Shown here: positions 10,858 through 22,204 of the stretch, one piece after another
Numbering within the stretch: the first letter of the stretch is position 1
Layout of the letters: each line of letters starts with the position of its first letter
Origin: Valencia hispanica
Taxonomy: Eukaryota; Chordata; Actinopteri; Cyprinodontiformes; Valenciidae
Direction of reading: 5' to 3'
Length of the DNA stretch: 64,000 nucleotides
NCBI GenBank assembly: GCA_963556495.2
Contig: OY747712.1
Location: 19,196,735 to 19,260,734 of the forward strand
The notes under the pieces: model-generated
Databases searched by the model: none
What the model saw: only the letters and a program-made list of their open reading frames with translations
What the model was told of the DNA's origin: nothing
Position numbers and translations under genes: made by a program

Positions 10858-12354
10858 AAACTCAGCAAAAAAAGAAACGTCCCTTTTTCAGGACTGTGTA
10901 TTTCAACAATAATGTTGTAAAAATCCAAATGACTTTACAGATCTTCATTGTAAAGGGTTTAAACAATGTTTTCCATGCATGTTCAATTAACCATAATCAA
11001 TTAATTAACATGCAACTGTGGAATGGTTGTTAAGACCTTAACAGCTTACAGAAAGTAGGCATTTAAGGTCACAGTTCTAAAAACGCAGGACACTAAAGAG
11101 ACTTTTCTACCTACTGTGATAAACACCCAAAGAAAGATGCCCAGGGTCCCTGCTCATCTGCGTGAACATGCATTAGGCATGCTGCAGGGAGGCATGAGGA
11201 CTGCTGATGTGGCTAGGGCAATAAATTGCCATGTCCGCACTGTGAGACGCCTAAGATAGCGCTACAGGGAGACAGGAAGGACAGCTGATCATCCTCGCAG
11301 TGGAGGACCACTTGTAACAACACCTGCACAGGATCGTTACATCCGAATATCAAACCTGCGTGACAGGTACAGGATGGCCACAACAACTGCCCGAGTCACA
11401 CCAGGAACACACAATCCCTCCATCAGTGCTCAGACTGTCCGTATTAGGCTGAGTGAGGCTGGACTGAAGGCTTGTAGGCCTGTTGTAAGACAGGTCCTTA
11501 CCAGACATCACCAGCAACAACGCCTATGTGCACAAACCCACCTTCGCTGGACCAGACAGGAGTGGCAAAAAGTGCTCTTTACTGATGAGTCACGGTTTTG
11601 TCTCATCAGGGGTGATGGACGGATTCGTGTTTATCGTCGAAGGAATGAGCGTTACACCGAGGCCTGTACCCTGGAGCGGGATCGATTTGGAGGTGGGGGG
11701 TCCGTCATGGTCTGGGGCGGGATATCACATCACCATCGGACTGAGCTTGTCTTCATTGCAGGCAATCTCAATGCCTTGGGGTACAGGGAAGACATCCTCC
11801 TCCCTCATGTGGTACTCTTTATGCATGCTCATCCGGACATGATCCTCCAGCAGGACAATGCCACCAGCCATACTGCTCGTTCTGTGCGTGAGTTTCTGCA
11901 TGACAGCAATGTCAGTGTTCTGCCATGGCCAGCGAAGAGCCCGGATCTCAATCCCATTGAGCACGTTTGGGACCTGTTGGATCGCAGGGTGAGGGTTAGG
12001 GCCATTCCCCCCAGAAATGTCCAGGAACTTGCAAGTGCCTTGGTGGAAGAGTGGGGTAACATCTCACAGCAAGAACTGACTAATCTGGTCCAGTCCATGA
12101 GGAGGAGATGCACTGCAGTACTTCAAGCAGCTGGTGGCCACACCAGATACTGACTAGTCCTTTTGATTTTGAGCCTCCCTTCATTCAAGGACACATTATT
12201 CTATTTCTGTTAGTCACATGTCTGTGAAACATTTTTAGTTTATGTCTTATGGTGCTGACTCTTTTAGTGTTCATACAAATATTTACACACATTAAGTTTA
12301 CTGAAAGTAAAAACTGTTGAAAGTCAAAGGACGTTTATTTTTTCTGCTGAGTAA
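10858..12354 (+). mobile_element. Tc1/mariner transposon, nearly intact
   Basis: Terminal inverted repeats are visible. The left end reads ACTCAGCAAAAAAAGAAACG and the right end, reverse complemented, ACTCAGCAGAAAAAATAAAC. Inside is a transposase gene (11137-12153) with one nonsense codon. Length of about 1.5 kb is normal for Tc1 elements. The exact TA target duplication was not resolved because both flanks are AT-rich. Confidence 0.85.
11137..12153 (+). pseudogene. Tc1-family transposase with one in-frame stop
   Basis: From ATG at 11137 the frame runs 338 codons to the stop at 12151-12153, interrupted only by TAG at 11257-11259 (codon 41). The N-terminal part (MPRVPAHLREHALGM) is the helix-turn-helix DNA-binding region. 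The downstream 259 codons from 11374 hold the DDE catalytic domain: LFTDESRF, GGGSVMVWGG, LQQDNATSH and SPDLNPIEHVWD, the last with the catalytic Glu. The enzyme would cut and paste its element at TA sites. CAG to TAG at codon 41 would explain the stop by a single C-to-T change. All catalytic residues persist, so decay is recent, or the internal ATG gives a truncated protein lacking the DNA-binding domain. Confidence 0.85.
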
Positions 12355-12950
12355 ACAATCATCTATGAGACTTCACCATATGTGAGTACCAGGTACCATT
12401 TTTTTTTTCGACCAGATTTTCTAAGTTCCTTTTTTCTGGCTTGGTGCTGAGGTGGGCACTCGTGCTATGTGGCGGTTACAGCGTGTGGTAATCTGTAAGG
12501 CTTTAAGCCGACAGTTGAGAGAGTTCTGAGGGCCAACAGAAAGCCAGCTTTATGCAGGGGAATATGGCGACGATAAGGCTCTCTGCAGTTGATGCCATCA
12601 CTAAAATGCACAGCTCTAATTAACATCAGAATATCAGCCTTAACAGGACTTACCAAAAGAAGTGGAGACAGGCACACAGACACATTCAAAAAGCATGAAG
12701 GAAGTAAAGATGAGTTGGAGAAGAAAGTTAGTAGAAAAGTAAGAAAGAGAAACAAGCAAGAAAGAAAAAAGAATTTCTGCCGAGTTTTGTAATTGAGAAA
12801 ATGGTTAACCTGCACTTGCCCATCTTCTGACAATCTTTTTCTATTTTAAATGCCTTACTTAACTGCTAGTTATTTATAATATCTACTTCACACAAAATTT
12901 TCAACAAAGCAGCTACACTACACTCTGCATGTCTCCTGTGCCTCTAGAAT
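12355..12950. other. Non-coding DNA between transposons
   Basis: No supported feature. A minus-strand 122-codon ORF at 12465-12833 contains a hydrophobic stretch but is rich in low-complexity Phe/Leu from an AAGAAAG-type purine run. I do not recognise it. A possible minus-strand donor (gtaagtcct) is at about 12645-12653, without a matching acceptor. Confidence 0.3.
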
Positions 12951-12954
12951 CTCT

Positions 12955-13275
12955 ACTGCTTCAAAAACCTTTGCCTTGGTTTTACTTGATTTCAGTGATG
13001 TATTAAAAATAGTTGATCAAAAAACTTTGATTGAGAGACTTGAGAACTTAACAGGATTGTCTGACACGGTGCTGAATGAGTTCACTACTAGCCAGACTGG
13101 GGATATTTTGTGTTATCTGGTAATTATAAATGTGAGTGAATAAGGATCACGCATAGAACTCTTCAAGGTTCTGATCTCAAAATACTTTTTTATCAATATC
13201 TATAAACTCCCCGTGACATATAACAACATCTATTACCATGCATATGCTAATGATATATTTATGTATCAATAATAT
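12955..13275 (+). mobile_element. LINE reverse-transcriptase remnant
   Basis: The plus strand reads LVLLDFSDVLKIVDQKTLI, the form of the LLDLSAAFDTVDH block of LINE reverse transcriptases. Further on comes YYHAYANDIFMYQ at the position of the YADD active-site box, with the first Asp changed to Asn. Stops and frame breaks are present. It is a decayed fragment of a CR1/L2-like ORF2. Confidence 0.65.
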
Positions 13276-13279
13276 GATA

Positions 13280-14598
13280 TGTTTAATCAATTCATTTGTT
13301 CATTTTTTTACTGTAAGACACTCTGAATTTCTCTGTGTGTGAATAGTACAGTTCAAATGCACTTGCCTTTCTTTATTTTATACTCTTTATACCAGTAGAA
13401 AAAAACTTCCAATAACTGTTACCAGAGGATTAATTTGGAAAGCCTTTTATCTGGATTATTAGTCTAAACCTTTTGACATTTAATGTTTTTTGTCATAATA
13501 GATCAAATCCCAGTCAAGAATAAAAGACGATAATAACAAGTGCAAGTATCACAGGTCTAAACCCACTGTTTGTGTAACTGAGCATGCTAGGGTACTGCAG
13601 ATGAAGAAAGATGCATGGATGCACATTTGAATATGTGAATTAACTGCTATCTCCCCCTCTGTGTTCCCTCCCCTCTACCCCACCGCAAGATTCCACTGTT
13701 GCTATGCGATCAAAAGGGTGCGTATAGATCCTGCAGGTGATGGTGTCACTTACATAGGTGGACTGCACTTTCCGCCAGTGTCCCAGCCCACAGCAATGCA
13801 TCAAGACATCAAGTTTTAGTGGAGAGAAGGGGACAGGCCGGTTGAGCCTCCAGGGGGGTGGGTCACCTTAAGACCGGTTCACAAATTTCCCTCTCATGGC
13901 GCATTAAAAAAAGCTCATCAGGGACTTTGTGGATCCCATGAGTGATGAAGACTCCAATCTACAAAGTCCACAAGTTGTCGAAGGGGTGGTAGGAGAGGGA
14001 AGAAGGGAGGTCACCTGGGGAGTTAAGTGTCTGCTTCCTTTTTTGAGACCTGGTCCAGGTGATGCTGACAGCTCATATCTAGATATCCACCACCTATGTA
14101 GCATTTATCAGTCTGAAGAGCAGCGGGATTTCTAAATCACTAGGTGTGAAAATGCTCACCTCATCTTTGAGAGAACAGGTGGTTCATCTGTCGGTCTGCA
14201 TTTTTTGCCCTTCCATTCCGCTTCACTTCTATCAGTGTCTCAGCATTCCCTGTTGAGAATCCTTCAGCCTGCACTCCAGTTCAAACACAGAGAACAGTCT
14301 GCTGCTGAAGTAAATATCAGTTTCTTCTCTGAGTCTCTCAGCGTTCTTCAGTGTCTCACATTAGTGTAGTAAGAGCTTCTGCACCACTCCACATCCATCT
14401 TGTCCTCATGGCTCTCTCTTAAGATCACTGTAGGAGTCCAGAATCAGACAGTTTCAGGTTCATTGCTCTTCAGTCCTCTTTTTCTTCCTCTTTAAAGATT
14501 CCAGCCTTGTAGCTCCTCCTCCTTCTCATCCACTATCTCTCTTTCTCGGTGTGCATGCTGTTTCCGTCACCGCAGGGGTACTGTCTCTTCAGGGGCGT
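13280..14598. other. Non-coding DNA, GC-richer from 13660
   Basis: No exon was supported. Base composition rises in GC from about 13660 to 14850 compared with the AT-rich surroundings, which would suit a promoter-proximal or conserved non-coding region. Confidence 0.3.
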
Positions 14599-14900
14599 TT
14601 CAGCTTACCTGAGTCACTCTTTGCGACTGTTGTGACTGTCTGTGCACGAGTATGTCTGTGCATGTGTGTGTGTGTGCAGAGGCTGCAGCTGAAGTGTTGC
14701 CCCTCTCTGTTGCCATGCTAGAGCTGGGTAACATTCGGCTAGCGCAGGAGAAACACTGCTTGAATTTAAATGTGCCTCCACTCCATCCGATTTTCAAAGC
14801 CTCTTCTCCTGCACAGCACGACACTGTCTCTCTTCTTTCTCCGCGTCCGTCCTTATCTCACTATCTGTCCTTTCTTTATTTTATTTCTCTATCTCATTTC
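14599..14900 (-). other. Candidate 5' exon ending at a strong donor
   Basis: On the minus strand the sequence AGTGACTCAG is followed by gtaagctg, a strong donor, at about 14606-14613. Upstream is a GC-richer stretch with a CA microsatellite and an open frame that contains ATGs. This could be the first, possibly untranslated, exon of a minus-strand gene whose next exon might be the candidate at 3128-3166. No protein family is recognised. Confidence 0.2.
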
Positions 14901-15240
14901 CTAATCGCTGCTCACTTTGTCCACTCTAAGTGCCTCTGATTCTGTTCAATTCTGGGTATTTTCTTATGTTGTGCATTCTAAATTAGGGGCTTTTTCGTCT
15001 TATTACCAACTTTATTGAACTTCAAAATTATCTGGACAAAAGTAAATTAAATTTTGCAGTGCAGTAAGGAACTTTCCTTTTTTTAAAGACTATTTTAAAG
15101 TACTCTTTCAATTAAAACTAGGAAGCAACAAGCTATCTGGCAATAGCAATAAGTTAATGTTTACTATGGTATGATGATGTAAGATATTCACAACAACAAA
15201 GCTAAACAAAAGTCTGGAAATGGAAAAGGACACAACTTTG
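14901..15240. other. AT-rich spacer
   Basis: Nothing recognisable apart from pyrimidine-rich sequence at 14840-14900. Confidence 0.4.
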
Positions 15241-15242
15241 TA

Positions 15243-16104
15243 CAGTGCCTTGCAAGTGTACCACTTGAACCATTTAATATATTGTCATATTAAAACCCCA
15301 AACTTCAATGTATTTTATTGAGATGTAGCCTAATATAAAGTACAACTGTGGGGGACATAAATTCTAAGTTGACAAAAAAAGGCCATTATTTTAAAAAAGG
15401 CTGTAAGGTGTCCTATTTGAGGTTTACTACAACCTTGTAGGAGGCACAACAGACTTGCAAAAGCAGATGCACTAGTCAGATGAGACCAAAATGAACCTTT
15501 TTCACTTTCATGTAAATTGGTATGTTTGGGGGGGAATTAACTGTACACATCATCCTGATAACATATTTTTGTGGCAGCATTATGCTGTGGGATATGATGT
15601 TGATAAAATAAATAGCTGGAACTAAATACAGGGAAATTGTGAAGGAAAACCCGCTTTCCTAATTTAAGAATAGAAATGGCCATAGCAAAGTATATTCATG
15701 TTGTAGAATGCCCATAGTCTAGACACAAATCCAACTCAATGGTAAGACTGGAAAATTCCTCTTTATAGATTCAATAAAACATCCACTTTGACCTTAAGCT
15801 ATTTTGAATGGTCAAAAGTTTTTGTCCCTGTATCTGAAAAGCTAGTTGGTTTCGCTCTTTACTACCTCTAAATTGTAATTCAAGTGAAAGGTGATGCTAC
15901 AAAGTCTTGGTGTGAGAATGAATACAAATGCACACCACACCTTTCAGATTTATATGCGTATAAAACTTCATTACTTTTCTTCCAACTGATTGATATGCAC
16001 TACTTTGTGTTGATCTATGACATAAAATCCCAATAAAATGTACTGAAGTTTTTGGTTGTAACGAACAAAACATAAAAAAGGAATAAAAAATACGCTTGAG
16101 GCTG
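15243..16104 (+). mobile_element. Internally deleted Tc1-like element
   Basis: The left terminus is TA then CAGTGCCTTGCAAGTGT at 15241. The right terminus, reverse complemented, is TA then CAGCCTCAAGCGTATTT, ending at 16104 with TA at 16105-16106. Inside, decayed transposase-like pieces remain, such as the nucleotide block GTCAGATGAGACCAAAATG (family SDETK motif) near 15476 and GTGGCAGCATTATGCTGTGG near 15572. At 862 bp it is about half the usual length and not coding. Confidence 0.75.
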
Positions 16105-16106
16105 TA

Positions 16107-17820
16107 CATTTACAATAATATTTTTACAATTTTGTTTAAATTAGCAGTTCAGGTTCTAAACTACTTTGACTGTACCTCTTATTCATTGACTTTGTTTCAC
16201 CATGAACATTACTTATATAAATGAGTCAGATACCTAAAATAGAGAAAAGATGAAAGTAAATTTATTTATTTATTTATCATTGGCAGCTTGTGAAATTGTC
16301 CTAAAACACTATCTTAAGTTTGAACAAATTATTTATTTACACACAGGAGAGTGGGAAATAAGTAATATTAGGAGTGTTTTTAGTCATGAAGCTAATATTA
16401 GGACCTTACAAGCTGAAGGACTTTCAACCATTTTAAAGTATAAATACTGAAGGAATGACCAAATTCATTGTTTTCATCTGATGAACAACAAACCTGTAAA
16501 TGGAAAACATTAAGTTATTCCAGTCATTGATTACAAACAGTGACCTCTACAATCATAGTCATTCCTGTTAAAGATATGTACGAAATCTAATGAATACATC
16601 ATCTTTTATTGCCATACATTGAAGAATTCGCCGCACTTCTCTAAAAGGGATTTGGAGATTTTTTTCCCTTTGTTAAGCTTAATCTTATTATGTGTGGTGC
16701 CAAGATGAAGTTTATAAAGCCTTGATTGTTACAGTTCTGGTTGTTTTAAACCTCATACTTTATACTCATATTGTAGATATGGGAAAATTTGATTGAGTAG
16801 CTATTCTCTTGTTGTAGCCATTTCCTGACTTAGGATCAACATGTAATTTAGTACTTTAATGGGCATGATATCTTGTTTCCCATTTTGAAGAGTGTCTTAT
16901 TGATATGGGTCTCATGTTGATACTGCAGAGACACAGAAAGTCTCGATAAAGACATTTTATCATGGCTTATTTATGCTTAAAATAGGATGTTTTACAAAAG
17001 GAAAATATATCATTAGAAATGTTTAGTATAACTGTAAAAGGAGTTGTATAGTGGAAAGTTAGCATTAAGTTTTGGTTTATATGATGTTGACAAATTTGTA
17101 AATGGGAACTCTTTATGTTGCGCACACTGCTATGTTTTCTTTTGATCATTTTAAGCATTCAATATGTGTGATACTAATGAAAAAGTGCATCACACCACCA
17201 AGCTGCACTCCAATAACAGCCAATAATGTATAGCTCGTGCTGCACTAATGCCTTCTTGCAGATTACAGTATGAATTATTGAGAAGCAGGAAGATTATGGC
17301 TGTGGGGATAGTAGGGGAAGTTAATTTCAGTTTGTATGCCCATAAATGAAAGCCAGCCAGATCTGGTTCTTTTCTGTGTGAGCTACAGCTGCTTGGCTGG
17401 TGTTTTATCACTGACATCATGTATAAGGTCTTTAACAAGTTTCTCCCAGAGTTTCATAGGAAGGTGTATATTATTTCCTCTATTTACGTTGGAAAAAATA
17501 GCTTGACATATTGCCTTACATGACTTAATGTTTTTTTTTTTATTGTCAGCTGAAATTCATCCATCCCAGTGACAAAGACCACGTGAATCATAAGTGTAAT
17601 TCTGTTTAATGTGTCCTAATGGGAGTGAGAAAATTACTTTGGTGTCACTCTAGATGTCTGCACTGACAGAAACACAGACAAACATCAAACAAAAACAAAA
17701 GCAAAGCACTAACATCAAAATTATCTTTAAAACATGCAATCATTTGTTAATTTCAAGTTTAAAATTAATCTAACATGTGTTTTTTTGAGTTACATTGTGT
17801 TGCGTATAAAACTTGGAATC
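16107..17820. other. AT-rich non-coding DNA
   Basis: Short ORFs on both strands, none with family features. Simple TTTATTTATTTA runs near 16261. No repeat family recognised. Confidence 0.4.
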
Positions 17821-17828
17821 ATGTACAC

Positions 17829-19533
17829 CAAGGACGTAGAACTAACATGGACAGAAGGGACATGTCCCCACCAATATCCAGCGATTGTTGAATTGTCCCC
17901 ACCAATAATTTGATCTACTTGAGAAAAGAAAAACAAACCCGATAGAAAGCAAAAAAGAGAAAGAAAAATACCGATCTATCAACGTCTCATTCACTAGAGG
18001 TGCAGAAAGAGTTTAATTACTTTTCTACTGGAGTCCTACCTCCCGTAACATATATGGCCAATGTGACTTTCCCTGCTGTCAGGTGAGACTCTGCAGCTAT
18101 GTTTGGTTGTTAGCAGCGCCACAACTGCATGGAGAACCTTCCAGTCCGTGAGAGGACTCAGGTGACACATGAGTGTCAAAAGCAAGTAAGGATGGCAGCA
18201 AGAAAGATGAGTTTGGAAATGAGGAACTATTTTTCAAAGAGACCTGTAAGTCACTTAAAGTCAAGTTCGCTAATGAAATGTGTCCATCATAATAACCTTA
18301 CTGGCATTGCTACGCTTTGGCCCACATCATACAGTCTAAAATTGTATGTAACTATGAATTCCGTGGTTTGGAAACTAACCTGCACTACAAGCTGCCCACT
18401 ATTAGTTATCTTACACCATGCCTCTAAGGATGGCGCAGGTCTGTGCACGCTTCCCCCAGGGAGCAAGGTGGGCATGCACTGTGTGATTTCTTTCATACTT
18501 TCTAGCCCATTTCCCAGTCATCTACAATTTTTCGACCGGTTCGTCTTCTAAGCTTTATAAAATTTTATATTGTTTCCCCTATAGTTTCTGCTTGCATATC
18601 TAATTTCCCTCACATATGTTTTAAATACAAAATAATTGCAGTAAAAGTATACAGTTTACTGTTGCAGAGTCCTGCACTGGTCCAATTTTACTAACCGCCA
18701 TGCATCAAGATGATTTTTTAACCCGACCCTTTACCCACAGTAATCTCCAGATTAAATCCCGCCCCAACCCATCCATGATTTAAAACAGCCATCGGTCTGT
18801 GTCTGCCGCAGCTACACGCTCCAATCCCTCCGTAACTCTCCATGGTGCTGTCAGCTGAGCTCACAGATAGTGATGCTTTGAAAACGTGTCCAGGTATGAG
18901 ATAATAATCAGTCAGATGCTCTTTTAGAGATCCTTTTTTGATTGATTCAGTTACCTGAACTCTGTGTGTAAAGTTGAAAATATCTGCGCGTCTGCAACAA
19001 GTGGTCAGGGATGTGAACTGTAAACTGCGTGTGTTTAAAAAAACAAAAAAAACCGAAAAATAACGTGACCCCGTATTAAAATAAATTATTTCCCTTTTTA
19101 TTTCTCTGGAATGTTGCACAGCTGATTCTTATTTTATGCAGAACTGTAGTGAAGTTACAGTTGAAGTTTCTGCGCACAGCACAGCGAGGGATGCAAGGGA
19201 AATGCATTTGTTTTGTTTGTTGCGCATTCTTCTTCTGGGGCGAACATATTATTAATGGAGCCAACATTATTCTTTGTGCTACGATGTGGATAAAATTGAT
19301 CTTTCCCAGACAACAGTCTAATGATGGTTTTCAGCGCCATTTGAAAAACAAAATAAAACACAATGGGCTTTCAATTTTTACACCTGTTATTACGTCACAG
19401 TGTATATTATAATAAAACGTCAGAAGGATAAATACATATAAATTATTATTTATTCTCCCCGCCAATCTTTAAACCACACTCATGTTTATGGTTATTGTCC
19501 CCAGCAATTTTAAAAAACAAACCTACGCCCTTG
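17829..19533 (+). mobile_element. hAT-type DNA transposon, non-autonomous or decayed
   Basis: The left end starts CAAGGACGTAG at 17829. The right end, reverse complemented, starts CAAGGGCGTAG and ends at 19533. The flanking octamers are atgtacac (17821-17828) and atttacac (19534-19541), 7 of 8 identical, as expected for the 8-bp target duplications of hAT elements. The ends also share GGGACA/CCCC-type subterminal sequence. A short frame near 18190 reads RKMSLEMRNYFSKRP, of the kind seen at the N-terminus of some hAT proteins, but no transposase domain survives. Length 1705 bp. Confidence 0.7.
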
Positions 19534-19541
19534 ATTTACAC

Positions 19542-20976
19542 TGTTCATTTGACTTGTACTGATGCAATGTATACAAACACTTTTTTGAATATTAGTTATT
19601 GTCCCAAGCCCATGATAGGGGGGGTTCAGAGCTGGGCCCTGTGTCAATCAATGTAGTTATGGCCAATGCTTTTCTATATATGTTGCTATATGTAGGCCAG
19701 ATTTTGAAGTTACATAGAAACATTTATATTTTTTCTTCCCCATCGTCTTTGCAGTGGTGGTTTCAGATCCCCCTCGATCCAGTCTCCAAACACAGAAATG
19801 GTTTGGCTGCAGAGAAAACTTCTGACTTTGAGTTTATTAGGCTGCTGCAGTGTGTTACAAAATGTGTTTGGTCCGCTAGGCTGGGAGAAAAAAATAATGC
19901 AGTCTCAGTCAATCCCTTTGCCCTGGGTCAGGCAGCCTCCATCCCTTTCATTTAAAGAAACGGCACTGCGACTTTTACCTGAGGAACATGCCTCAAAGAG
20001 CAGGTACAGCAATTTTTGGTTCACTCTCTGATCCATTCATCTGATGTTATCAGGCGTGTCACCACCACTGCACACCAGAGCTGGGCTGTGAATAGAATGA
20101 AGTCACCAATGCAGACCCTTTACTTCTAATGAAAGGTTCAGCCCATAGCCTTTGATGCTCACATCTAAAAATGTCACATAAACAGTAGCTGAAAAAAGCC
20201 AACTGTACCAACATTTTGGACTGCAGCAGGTATGGAAAGCCAGACGTGCCACTATTCGAAAATCAAAATGTCCCAAAATGTATATTTATACATGTGAAAA
20301 TTTGAATAAAACTTGAAATGCATTTGTTAAATGAATTATTATATTCTTATACTAATAAAAATAAATATATAATATTCCTATATTTAAATAATTTGAAATT
20401 GTATTGATATTAAGCTCATGGTTGTGTGAAGATATTATACATTTATTTTATCTCTCCACTTCCAATATCTAAATTTGTCTAAGGTGCTAACACTACTGTA
20501 CAATAGTAGAGCTAGCTGCTCTGAGCTGTTTTAAATCTGCAGCTGAGTTGCTGTGGAGGTTAACCTCTCAGATATTAGGGTTGATTTAGTCAGACACAGC
20601 TTCAAGTTAAATTATTTCATAATGTACTTCATAACACTTGTTTAATCAACTGCCAGCCTTCCTGTGGTCTTCTTAATGTCTACAGTCTCAGATCAACACA
20701 GCCCAGCAGCAGAGTCTCAAAAGCAACATTGTAATCTATCAGATAAAAAATAGGCTACTTTTGCTTTGCATGGTCCCCCTGATGACGTTCATATATTATA
20801 TTGGGATTCCCTGTTAGATTTTTGATGAATATCGGTTTATGTTTTTCAGTATGGTATGCTACAGTATAAGTTATGTTGTTGTAATGTGCTTTTAACATTT
20901 TGCTTTATGTGCCCCCTTTTAACTCTGAGCACCTGCCCCTCTAAAAGTCTCTGCACGGCCCTGCTCTATAGGTTGT
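19542..20976. other. Intergenic DNA downstream of tmem236
   Basis: No gene recognised. A 118-codon ORF at 19599-19955 has no known motif. Region 20280-20420 is almost pure A+T. Confidence 0.35.
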
Positions 20977-20980
20977 TTGA

Positions 20981-21045
20981 GGGCAGCTGGCCTCAAACAC
21001 TGGTCACCCGTTTCAGGTGGGTCAGGACAGGCCTTGACATGTCAT
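20981..21045 (-). pseudogene. Partial duplicate of tmem236 last exon
   Basis: The 65 bp are about 92% identical (roughly 5 mismatches) to 22122-22186, inside tmem236 exon 4. Read on the minus strand it gives DMSRPVLTHLKRVTSV and then a stop, where the real exon has DMSRPVLTHLKQVTSVSS. It lies about 540 bp past the tmem236 stop codon, in the same orientation. The homology ends abruptly on both sides with no poly-A tail, so a small segmental duplication is more likely than retroposition. It is not a usable exon. Confidence 0.8.
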
Positions 21046-21118
21046 AGTCAGAATTCCATACTTCATAACCTTTACAGCTGTGGTTATTCTGTATCAATAA
21101 ATATGTAATGTTTAAACT

Positions 21119-21124
21119 TTTTAT
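21119..21124 (-). terminator. Possible polyadenylation signal of tmem236
   Basis: AATAAA on the minus strand about 460 nt past the tmem236 stop codon. It is the right strand and a plausible 3' UTR length, but the AT-rich context makes chance occurrence common. Confidence 0.3.
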
Positions 21125-21581
21125 TACTCTTTGTGTGTTTACAGATGTACAGATTTAAAAAAAGAAATGCAGCAAGAAAACAGGTTAGAAATAAAATAAA
21201 TATATGCGATGTCTTGCAAAGTAGAACTAGCAAAAATTACAGTCTCCAGATGTGTGAAGATGGTGGAGACATATCCTATTATTTTCTTAAACTTCCTAAT
21301 CATGCACTATATTTAGGTCTGTCATATACAATCCAAATGCAATACAGTTAGGTTTGGTTTGATTGCAATGTGAACAAATGTGAAAAAGCTCAAGAGGTAT
21401 TAATAAAGAAAGGCAGACATGTTTGGACATGTATTTAAAGTAAAAACAGTCATACTCAGTCTACACATACTCAAATATCTTTAGAATATTTTACAAATTA
21501 TATTTCAATAGGAGTCTATGGTGCTGCTCTTTAACACCAACAGTTCAAACTGAAATGAGATGGCCCCTTCATCATTCCTCA

Positions 21582-22204
21582 TCAGAACATGCTGTGCCTT
21601 TTAAAGATCTTCAGCTTGGTCATCCATGTGAAGTAGATAAAAGTCAAGCTTACGAGAACATTTTTTAGAGGATACAACAAAGGTGTTACAAAACCAAATA
21701 CAGCGATCAGTGCAACCCGAATGATGAAGAAAGGAAGATCCTGAAGCATAACTCCAGCTAACGACAGCAAGGAGCTGTGGGGAGAAATGATCATCCGGAG
21801 GGAAGAAAGGAAAGCCAAGATGTAAATAGGGATCACCCAAGCTGAATAGAAAACTGACGGCTCCCCTGCAACTCGTACCATCTCCACAGTGTCCAGCCAG
21901 AACAAGAAACACTCCACAAACACCTCTGACCTTCCATCTTTCCTCCACATGAAGCTTAGCGGACCTGAGTAAGGCATAGGACGTGTGGTTGAAGAGTACA
22001 GGTAGGAAGGGGTTGGCCGTGTACTGTGAGGGGACTCAGTGAGCTCCTGCCTTTTGTTGATTGTGCTGCCATTTCTGGCCTCCACCTGGTCTGGGATTGC
22101 ATTGTTCTGGCTTTCATCAGCGGGCAGTTGGCTTGAAACACTGGTTACCTGTTTCAGGTGGGTCAGGACAGGCCTTGACATGTCATTGTCTCCCATTTTG
22201 TTGG
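21582..22204 (-). CDS. tmem236: tmem236 exon 4 (terminal coding exon)
   Basis: The acceptor ttgcag precedes GCC AAC AAA ATG. About 100 residues of polar, Pro/Ser/Thr-rich linker are followed by membrane segments, including FVECFLFWLDTVEMVRVAG, VIPIYILAFLSSLRM, LPFFIIRVALIAVFGF and VLVSLTFIYFTW. The stop codon is TGA at 21582-21584. The first third of this exon is the source of the 65-bp duplicate at 20981-21045. Confidence 0.92.

Noticed and set aside
12465..12833. 122-codon minus-strand ORF with a hydrophobic stretch
   Set aside because: Hydrophobic part comes from a purine-rich simple sequence on the other strand; no start, splice or family support.
19599..19955. 118-codon plus-strand ORF
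   Set aside because: No recognisable motif and overlapping ORFs in another frame of the same strand; likely chance.
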